Positions 55,993 through 64,000 of a stretch of DNA of 64,000 nt are shown here, in pieces. The stretch covers positions 117,254,088 to 117,318,087 of the forward strand of contig JALGPY010000002.1 in the NCBI GenBank assembly GCA_023055425.1. Direction: 5' to 3'. This stretch comes from Linanthus parryae (Eukaryota > Streptophyta > Magnoliopsida > Ericales > Polemoniaceae). The translations under genes were made by a program, and so were the position numbers. Positions within the stretch are counted from its first letter, which is position 1. Every line of letters begins with the position of its first letter. Under the pieces are notes generated by a model, which saw only the letters and a program-made list of their open reading frames with translations, searched no databases and was not told the origin of the DNA.

Positions 55993-57529
55993 TCTTTTTA
56001 TATATGTTTAAAGTAATATTTTTGTACTCATCTTCACTCCAAAATAAAAGTGTAGAATAGGGATGATAAAAGTATATTTTTCGATGATAAAAGTATATTT
56101 TTCTTACTTATTTTTATAAGTTTGTAACAAATTAGAATAAGTTATTTTCCTCAAATAAATTCGTTATTTTTTTAAAATAAAAGTTAGTTAGTTTATAACC
56201 TATATTCTCTACTAAGGCTTGTTTGGATTGGGAGAAACTACTATTAGAACTATAATTGTTTTTGAGGTAAAATAATATGCTACTCTACCCTAAATAATAA
56301 AAACAATAGTTTCGTTAATCTTATAAGTTATATTTATATAACTATAGCTATGTTGTTACAAATAATAAACGTTAGCTTTATAAAGCGTATTTTTCTATAA
56401 AAGAGGTTGTTCACCTTAGCAAAGGTTGGGGAGAGTTAGTACGGGATTTATTTCATTTACCTATAGGACTTCGTGCAATGTGTTGATTAGGATACTAGTA
56501 AATTTGTAGGTGACAATTTCGTTGACCATGGATACGTCGAGTATTACTAGGAAGTGATTTGCTTTGCTTGAGATTAAAGGTAAGTAAACATGCCAGGCCT
56601 AGCACCCTTTCCTCTTTTCGTGTCAACTGATTTCATTAATATTTGTCTCAAAATAATTTTTATGTGAAACATGTGCTACCTGAATACTTGTTTCAAATTG
56701 TTGAAATGTTTCTCTGAAAATCTCATTGCAATCTATTAATCGACGATAACGTAAAGTGGAAGAGTTGTGCGGGGATTGTTGTTGTATGGTTACTATTGGC
56801 ATTGGGCGTATTGATTTCTGTCTCTCGTCTAATTTATTTTATTAAATCCGGTTGCAAGTCCCCAGATAGCTCATTGTACTCACTCTTCTGGCCGCAAGAA
56901 GTCTGTAAGGGGGTGTCGACACTTAAGGTCTTGGATGCTTGCGAAGTGGTTGGTTTTTCCCCGTATCAACAAATTAACAAATTGGCTTTGGATTGGATGT
57001 TGTTAATGGAAAATTGAATATCATGAGTTTTGGAATCCCATTATTTGGATAATGGATGTCATTTGGAAAATATAAATGAACTTGTAATCTCTCATCTTAA
57101 TTCTTTTATAAAAGGGTCAAAGCTTTTACTTTCACTTTGTTTTAGTGAAACTACTACAAACTGGTTTTCAAATTACTTCATAATCTGTTTACATGCTTGG
57201 GTGTTACATACTCAGTATTTCCGCTGACTTAGGAAACTGTGGTGTTCTCTTTTGTTTTCTGCACCACAGGTATATATGATGGGAGCATAGCTTAGCGGGG
57301 ACGCGAATCATCACTTAGTCATTTAGTTATATCACACTTAATTTCTTAGAACTTCTGTTGGTATCATTAGATTCTAGTTGAGTTGTACACCTTTGTATCA
57401 GGCAAAGATTGAAGTTTTAATGAAGTTATGTTTGGATTCTCTATTTTAAACCTCCTTGTATACGGGTTTAATCTCGGGTACGAGTGACATCCCCGGGTTT
57501 CCGACTTGGTCGTTTTAGGGGTGTTACAG

Positions 57530-57545
57530 TTGGTATCAGAGCCTG
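57530..57545 (+). promoter_or_regulatory. Gyp3 primer binding site
   Basis: TTGGTATCAGAGCCTGG, initiator Met-tRNA type, one base after the LTR. The leader that follows (ATCCAAAAAGAAA) is shared with Gyp2. Confidence 0.85.
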
Positions 57546-57951
57546 GTTATCCAAAAAGAAATTAAAACCTGTTAGGAAATTTAAAATGGACATAGGTAAA
57601 GAATTTAAAAATTGACAAGCCGTTGGGAATTTGGGTAGTTTTTGATAGGACTATTATGTTTTTAAGTCTATAGAAAATAGGCTTAGTAAGCAAGTATCCC
57701 CACCCACTCTTTCCTAGCTAAAACGCTGACCTACCCGATTACCTAAGTATTTGAGTTTGATGTTTTCATTGGAGTTTGGGTTAAGTATCTATTGTTGGGT
57801 AATCAGAAAGTTGAGAATTGTTTCTGAAAGTCTCGTGTGATCAACAATTGAAGTTTTGGGAGTATGTACTTATTTCATAAGGGCAAACATTTTTGGTTTA
57901 TGATACAAATTGTGGAGTAAAAGAGTATATGGAGTCGTTTCCTTTTTATAG

Positions 57952-58402
57952 ATGACTAGAACTAAGAGAACCGCAAGGAAGCGTGTTATGCCAGTATTGT
58001 GAGGATAAGTTTAATGCGTTGGAGTTTACTCGATATCAGAATTCCGCTTTCCATGCTTATTGTATGGTGAAGGCTCTACATAGGAAGCCCATATTTAGAA
58101 AGATTATCGCCAAGTATATCGATATTATGGCTAGGTTCAATAGGTTGAACTATGAAGACTGCTTCTACCAAGGTGAATGGATGGTGAATGCCGACTCTAT
58201 GTGTAAATTGTTGATGGAGGCTTATGTGAAATGGAAAAGGAGCATGGTGATCGAAATACATTCTAATGAAGATGATGAGATTGAGGAAGACCCTAGCGAG
58301 AAAACTGCGATTGAGGAAGACCCTATTGGGAATGATGAGTTCGAGGATAACCCTAGGGAAGATGTGGAATCGGAAGCAAGTGTGAATGATTATGAGAAGT
58401 AG
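57952..58402 (+). pseudogene. Gyp3 upstream frame with acidic tail
   Basis: ATG 57952 follows a pyrimidine tract and TAG, at the same place as in Gyp2. It reads MTRTKRTARKR, then a one-base frameshift near 57982, then 140 codons (57983-58402). The product has a basic N-terminus, Cys-containing centre (CQYCEDKF, YCMVKAL, CFYQGEW) and an acidic tail with repeated EEDP. Not matched to a family. The shared position, basic start and acidic end suggest homology with the Gyp2 frame 36461-37482, though the similarity in the centre is weak. If Gyp3 lost all of pol but kept this frame, it could matter to the element. Confidence 0.5.
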
Positions 58403-61400
58403 ATATATTAGGCTTCTTCGATTTCTTATACTTCTAATGGTTTTGGAGTTTTAGTTTGGAATGAGGCCATAAAGTCAAACAATGTTGTAAGATTCCTTAG
58501 AATCATTTTGCATAGCCACTTTTGGGCTAGAGATTTATTATTGGTAATTTGCGTAGGTTAATTTTGCTTTCTTAATGAAGGATAATACTTATGTTTTGAG
58601 GATCCGTTTAAGAATATAATAAGTTTTTGTCTTATTGAGTTGGACTATGGTTTGAAGTTGATGTTGTATTGCGTTCGGAAGCATTCATGGAATTAGAACG
58701 CGAAAAAAATTAATTTTGGTAGTGTTTGAATCTGTGCAGCAGATGGTATTTGGTGTAGTAGACATGTTTAAACGTTGAATTATTTTTCTCGAAATTTTTT
58801 CCAGGTAGTAGACATGTTCAGGAACATGTCATAAAAAAAATCAACCCCAAATACGTTATGGAGACTTTGATACGAATTCCCAAAGTTCGCTGTTCAGTAG
58901 GAGAATTACATAGTGACCATCGGTACTATTTTAGGTTTGAGCCTATCTTCCAGATCTGTGACGAGTCTCAAAACTTTATGGAAATGAATATACACATAGG
59001 GATATATTTTGGTAAAATCCAAGCCTATTTTGAGGAAATTAAAGTCCGTATATGACCTGGTAAAGTTGAAGTTTATGTTCTGGTGGTCTATGACAGCAGT
59101 GGTGCTATTCTTTGCATACCTTGAGTTCTATAATTGATTTTGAGTTGATTCTTCTTGATTATGAAATTAGACTCAGAGAGGTGACCCATACAAAATTTGA
59201 TAATTTTTCTTACCCGTTTGATCACTTTTATAATTTTCAAAGAAGCGTGAGAAATAAGATGTGTACAGTCTATGTGAAAATTGCATGTGTAGTCGATGGT
59301 ATGATCAATGTGTTATATTACTTGCTTAGTTTCTCATTATGTGACATGTATTTTATTTCAATTGTACTCCATGATACTTATGAATGATACAATAGGTATA
59401 ATATAGGGATTTTACCAATAGACCACATCCATACAATACTAGAAATAGCCTTTACACAAATAGGGTTAAAATCACTTACCTGTTCGAACCTGACGAATGA
59501 AGAGCTAAAATAATTGTAGTACAAAGTAGTTAGGCAAATACTATTCAAGCAAAGTTCGTATGAGCGGGCAAAAGGAATAAATGACCTCATATCGAGGAAT
59601 CGTGAAGTACTCGCGTGTTATGTTGGTTATGAGTTGTGCAGTAATGTAAGAAGAGCGAGGTGTACTTATATTATGACAAGAAAAAGGTAGGAAGAAAAAG
59701 GTTTTAGAGAGACTTTGGGATACGAGATCAATTCGGTAATTTTAGATACCTCCTAGCTAGTTTGTCGAAGTTTAGAAATTTGGGTGCTTATATGGAATCT
59801 TGTTGTTGTTGAGTTGACTACTTTGAAGATTTCGGCATATTCCTTTCTTATGGAGATAGTAAGAGTTTTAATGTGCTAGGAAATACTAAAGTATTGACAT
59901 TGTACTTGGAGCTCTATTGATCGCTTATGTACATGAGGAGTTTGATTTTCTTTCATTGATGATAGTTTGTCACAACCATCCCATTAGAGTCTTGTTTTTC
60001 GGGGTATAATTTTGAGCGTTTTACCATTTATGATTGACTCAAATTTGGGCTTCATAGTTTCAGTTTTGAACAAGTTTTGGGATCGTGATACGTTGCTTAA
60101 AAGTTTGACCTCCAATGTTGGGCCATCTCTTATAAATGTTGTGAAGTTTTTGGGAATGCTGGGGCAGATTCTTAGTTGGCAGCTACTAAGTGTGTATTTG
60201 TTTGTAAGTCAGCCTTAGAATACCCTTATGGTAGATTAATCCTTATGTTTGTTGTCTAATAGGAGTATTCCTCAACTCTCATACATATGGTCGTCAATCT
60301 AGTGAATCCAACCGTAGAAGATTTTCAGCTAAACCACCCAATAAGAACACCTTTCTGGGAGGGGTTGTCAATTTGGGAATTTATCGGAGAAGTGTTAGGT
60401 AGGTGTGAGCATTACGTTTTCACTTTTGTTGGAGGATGGGTATTCACCAACACCATAGTTCAGAGTCATCGAATTGTGGAGTTTTTACTAATGAACAACC
60501 TTGGATTTTGATTAAAAGACAGTACAATGATTTGGTTGATGAGGGAGGATGGTACCTTCCTAATCAAAAGTATTTACATCAAGGTCAATTGATGAAAACG
60601 CCACACTTCATGAAGTGTATATTGTTGTTAGCTCACAAGCCGTGGGAGGAACCTATGGAAGACCCATGAGAAGTGATAGACTAAAGAGTTAGCATGGACG
60701 ATAGAGGTTTCCCGCCCACCCTCGTCTAAAAAGCAATTTTGGGAATCGTGTCTTATGGTTCTACGAATAATATAATTTATTTTAGAACCTACTTTGAAGT
60801 TGTTAGGAAAAATGTAATCTTGAGATTCTTGTGGGAATAGCTATCAAAGAATATCAGAGTTTCTCCTTTTGGTTGGAGTATTGTTACCTAGTCTTGATGG
60901 ATCACATCGCTCTAATAGTGCTTGTGTCTCTTCGTATCTTGTCTCATAATATTCTGTAAATGTTGTATTTATTTTGTTTCTCTCCTTGCACTTCATAGAT
61001 GACCAAATAGAGTAAGTGTAAAAGGGGGAATAACTCATGTGAAACTAAAGTTCGAGGGTGAGGGGCTAAGTTTGGTCTGTTATCTTTTAGACTCTCTAAC
61101 CTACCAAATGTGGTGTTTTGGGTCACTAGAATGTTAACTTTTGCGTTGGGTGTCTATGCTTGGAGCCTTTTCACTAAACCAATGTTTGGACAATTGAATT
61201 GTTATTCACCTCTAAAAAGATTTGTCGAGTTTTATGCTTATATTGGATTGCTTGGGGTTACATAGATCATTGGTGTACCGGGATAAATGAGTCCGCTCAG
61301 TTGTTGTAATCTTCTCGGACGATGTACTTGGAGCTTTGTTAACAGAAATATGTTATTTAAAGATTTATCACCAAAGGTGACTTCGGATACTAGTTTGCGA

Positions 61401-62109
61401 GTCTCGTTATTGTTGACCCTATTTGAATATGAATAAGTTGCTTCGAGCATGTGCCTCGTTATCGTATTGTTTTGGTTACACATGGTTTAATTATTTTATT
61501 TCCTTAATTTCGAGGCAAATTTTTATCACTGATGTCATAGGAAAGCAAAGGAAAAACAGAACCATGCCGCTTTAGAGTCCTGTACACTATTTTTTTTCGA
61601 TTTTTCGTCTTGATTAGATGAGACATTTTGTACCATTCGAATGACAGTCCTGACCTTGGGAAGTTAGTTTTGGAGTTTCAGCTATCGTTAGGGGAACGAC
61701 AATTTTGCTTATTTATGAATCGTCTTTAGAGTTATATGATTCATTTTGACGCATTTTCATTTTTGAGGGAATCGTAATCTAGAATCTTTGATTTGATTTA
61801 TGTTTAGGTTCACTAAGAGTACTTACTTTCAAACTTGGGAGATTTTATGAACTTACTCTGTGGGAAGAGCCGCTTATGAGACAATAACAATATTATTTGG
61901 GTTGATGACTGAAGCAATAAGGGTATTTTCTTTGGCACTGATTAAGTTGTGGGCGTTATCTCACTAGTCACGTTATAATCTAAATCTTGATGCAATTACG
62001 ATACCTTATCATTGGTGGTGTACTATTGGAGTCTTGTCACCAAAATCATTGTTCGAGTCATAGGATGGATGTCCACGAAGGAGCTAATCTAAAAGTTGTA
62101 TGCTTTTAT
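58403..62109 (+). other. Gyp3 internal region without recognised coding
   Basis: 58440-59400 matches the Gyp2 spacer. At 59384 the sequence resembles the Gyp2 gag start region, but the ATG of gag is replaced and no gag frame follows. From 59400 to 62109 there are only short open frames (60012-60218, 60287-60511, 60436-60669) and I recognise no gag, protease, RT, RNase H or integrase motif in any frame. This sequence may be replaced or captured DNA. Confidence 0.6.
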
Positions 62110-62998
62110 TGGTCTGCTAGAGGTTCTACCTCTTGTTGAGTGGTTGTAAGAGTGTGCTTGTAATCATTTGGAATGGGGATTATAATAAAGACCTTTTATA
62201 TGTCACCAAAGACCGTGTTCAAAGGTTAGACCCAACAACTGAGAGACAAATCGGCGTGTGGACTTCTTTTAAACATTGTTGTTATAGACTTGGAATACTC
62301 GAACAACTAAATTTGTGTTATAGTCTTGAATCTGATTCAGAATATTGTAATTACTATTTTGGACTAAGATTTTACTCCTATGTGGAGACCACTAATACTT
62401 TATGTGAGACCTACTACGTGAATAAATGCCTCAGAGCAAAGTTATTTTTTGAAACCTGGTTGTGAATGATCAGTGACGATCCAAATTGCTAATTGGAGTG
62501 GTGTGATATATGTGATATTATTGCATCTTCGTAATGCTGCATGATAAGATAGAAAATGATCAATAGGCGATAGTTGTGTTGAATCCATCATCAATGATCC
62601 CAACTCCATAGCCTTACCAACTGATCAGGCGATCACGTACGACTATGACTTGAAGAGAGAAGTGAAAAGTTTGGACAATACCTTGCCCCATGTGTAGCAA
62701 CTAAGGAAGAGTGTTCTATACCATTTCATGTATTAGATCCCGAACCAGAAGACTTGACCATGTTAAGATTATAGATACCATGACAAGGGGTACGTGTGAC
62801 AAGAGCGTGAAGCAACATGTGATCTGAGGAAAAAGTGTCCTCATCATTTTAGTACTCCTTATAGAATATCACACATCGCGCATAAACTTAGGTTTGCACT
62901 TAGTTATTATACCCTAAAGTGGAGACTCATACCTTAGTGGGTGTTGAGAGGTTAGTTTAAGCTTCGAGGACGAAGCTCTCTTTAAGGTGGGGGAAGAA
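62110..62998 (+). pseudogene. Gyp3 internal 3' end, right copy, with chromodomain relic
   Basis: Open frame 62133-62465 (110 codons; MLSGCKSVLVIIWNGD to FFETWL), unknown. At about 62730-62850 the sequence follows Gyp2 43010-43215 with gaps: ATCCCGAACC, TTATAGATACCATGACAAGG, GACAAGAGCGT and GAGGAAAAAGTGTCCTC match the DNA of the Gyp2 chromodomain, but stops fill every frame. So Gyp3 descends from a chromodomain-bearing element. Confidence 0.65.
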
Positions 62999-63563
62999 TG
63001 AAATACTCCGTTTTGTGAATATGGGTATTTAAGATATTACTACAACTATTGGGTGTTAACATAATATTATTATAAGTGTGGAGTATTAATTTTTATTGGT
63101 TGGGAGTTAATTTTTATAGTTATTGAAGGTTTGGGGCTTTTATGTATTTTCCCTACTATATAAAGAGTCTTTTATTTTACTCAAGGGGTGCTGGTGACTT
63201 TTATCCAAGACAGTGGGGGGGTGAAAGTGTCTTTTACTTAAAATAATGTCATCTTCTTCCCAAACTTCTTCTTCCAATGGGAGTACTCCCATGGCCGCCG
63301 CAATCTCCATCACCAACACCAACACTACAAAATCGTCTCCTTTTTCACCCAAATACAATCTCAATCTACTCCCAACTCCACAAAGACAAATAATTTCTCT
63401 CCAAGAAATCATTTTCGTCCAAAATAAAGACCCAATTCGGAATCGAAAATATCGCCCGTGGGTTTCCTAATACTCGCCGGATTCATCACCCAAAGGCTAT
63501 AAATACCCACTCAAACTCAGAGAAATTTACACCCAAATCAATCTTCAAAGCTCTCCCTCTCAA

Positions 63564-63614
<51 letters not shown>

Positions 63615-64000
63615 ACGGGCCGCCCATCGCCGCCGCCGCTGCTGCCCACTGCCGTCGCCGCTGCAGCTCGCCAACACCGCCGCCGACGCCGCCGTCGTCG
63701 GCCACCGCCCGCGTCGCCACCGTCGGCCTCGCCACCCCTCCATTCCGTTGGTTTTCTCACTGTTCGGGTATGAACCCCGTTCTTCTTCTTCTCCTTCTTC
63801 TTTGTTTTGTTTTGTTTTTTTTATTATTATTATGATAATTATTATTATTATTATTATTATTATTAGTATACTATATTGGTTGTTAACCTATAGATAAGGA
63901 AATGAGAACAAAGTGGCTGTTGGCCCAGTGGTTAAATGCTAACAATTAAGGCTTGGTGAGGTTCTACGTTCGAATCTAGGTTCGAATCTTACAAGATATA
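62999..64000 (+). repeat. Gyp3 LTR, right copy, cut by window end
   Basis: From TGAAATACTCCG, aligning with 55009-56000. It has TATATAAAG (63157-63165), TATAAAT near 63499, a CT repeat (63567-63609), an ATT microsatellite (about 63820-63864) and the tRNA-like segment from 63912. The rest lies beyond the window. Confidence 0.88.
63912..63994 (+). repeat. tRNA-derived segment in right LTR, doubled box B
   Basis: Box A-like TGGCCCAGTGG (63921-63931). Two box B-like sites, CGTTCGAATC (63967-63976) and GGTTCGAATC (63979-63988), are 12 bp apart, where the left copy has one. A 12-bp duplication explains it. Confidence 0.6.

Larger units (their letters stand above)
55009..57528 (+). repeat. Gyp3 LTR, complete (about 2.52 kb)
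   Basis: From TGAAATACCCCA to GGGGTGTTACA. It has TATA candidates at 55170-55175 (TATAAA) and 55507-55513 (TATAAAT, in GGCTATAAATRCCC, kept in all three LTRs), a CT repeat (55574-55645), a GC-rich block (55655-55770) and a tRNA-like segment (55912-55992). The open frame 55257-55883 crosses the CT repeat and GC-block and is not accepted as a gene. Confidence 0.88.
54121..64000 (+). mobile_element. Gyp3: non-autonomous Tekay-derived element in tandem array
   Basis: Order: internal 3' end (54121-55008), LTR (55009-57528), primer site, internal region (57546-62998), LTR (62999 to window end). The segment 54121-55008 is nearly the same as 62110-62998. The single LTR at 55009 thus serves two units, as after unequal recombination between LTRs. 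The internal region has leader, spacer, 3' tail and polypurine tract like Gyp2, but no recognisable protease, RT, RNase H or integrase. Confidence 0.85.

Noticed and set aside
57030..57227. A 65-codon frame in the Gyp3 LTR with the same length and start in the minus-strand LTR (45678-45875), suggesting a conserved LTR gene
   Set aside because: By eye, nearly all base differences between the two copies change the amino acid and almost none are silent. That is not the pattern of selection on a protein.

Overview
The window is from a plant nuclear genome. It is AT-rich and is almost wholly made of nested LTR retrotransposons of typical plant lineages: Ty1-copia with initiator-Met-tRNA primer sites (including a SIRE-like family), an Athila-like Ty3-gypsy element, and Tekay/Del-like chromoviruses with a chromodomain. 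The few non-element stretches have GT-AG introns. The species cannot be named from sequence alone. Every coding region I recognise has at least one stop, frameshift, deletion or lost key residue, so nothing here looks like an active element or an intact host gene.

Layout: (a) 1-4249, a minus-strand SIRE-like copia cut by the left edge. (b) 4250-6126, low-copy sequence with a decayed replication-protein-A-like gene. (c) 6127-49855, one large nest. Its outer shell is a minus-strand copia (CopA) flanked by the 5-bp repeat GGTAC. CopA is broken by Gyp1 (Athila-like, 9748-33984, inside the integrase), Gyp2 (Tekay-like chromovirus, 35672-44010, at the 14th gag codon) and a truncated Gyp3 copy (45348-48126, in the leader). 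Gyp1 is itself broken by Cop1 (10198-15975, in its 5' LTR), Cop2 (20442-28560, in its internal region) and a solo SIRE-like LTR (31955-33449, in its 3' LTR). CopA, Cop1 and Cop2 belong to one family. Removing the insertions and duplicated target sites leaves about 8.36 kb of CopA, close to the 8.12 kb of Cop2, which supports the reconstruction. (d) 49861-53105, low-copy sequence resuming, with an RNase H-like pseudogene and a tandem duplication. (e) 53228-54120, LTR and primer-site scraps. (f) 54121-64000, Gyp3, a non-autonomous relative of Gyp2 with LTRs of about 2.5 kb, arranged as partial internal - LTR - internal - LTR, cut by the right edge.

Relations: Gyp2 has the whole gag-protease-RT-RNaseH-integrase-chromodomain order in decayed form. 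Gyp3 keeps the same leader, primer site, spacer, 3' tail and polypurine tract but no recognisable pol, so it looks like a parasite of a Gyp2-type element. Both have an additional open frame between primer site and gag, which I could not match to a known family. In Gyp2 that frame holds two copies of one domain. Gyp1 has gag and protease only and is also non-autonomous.
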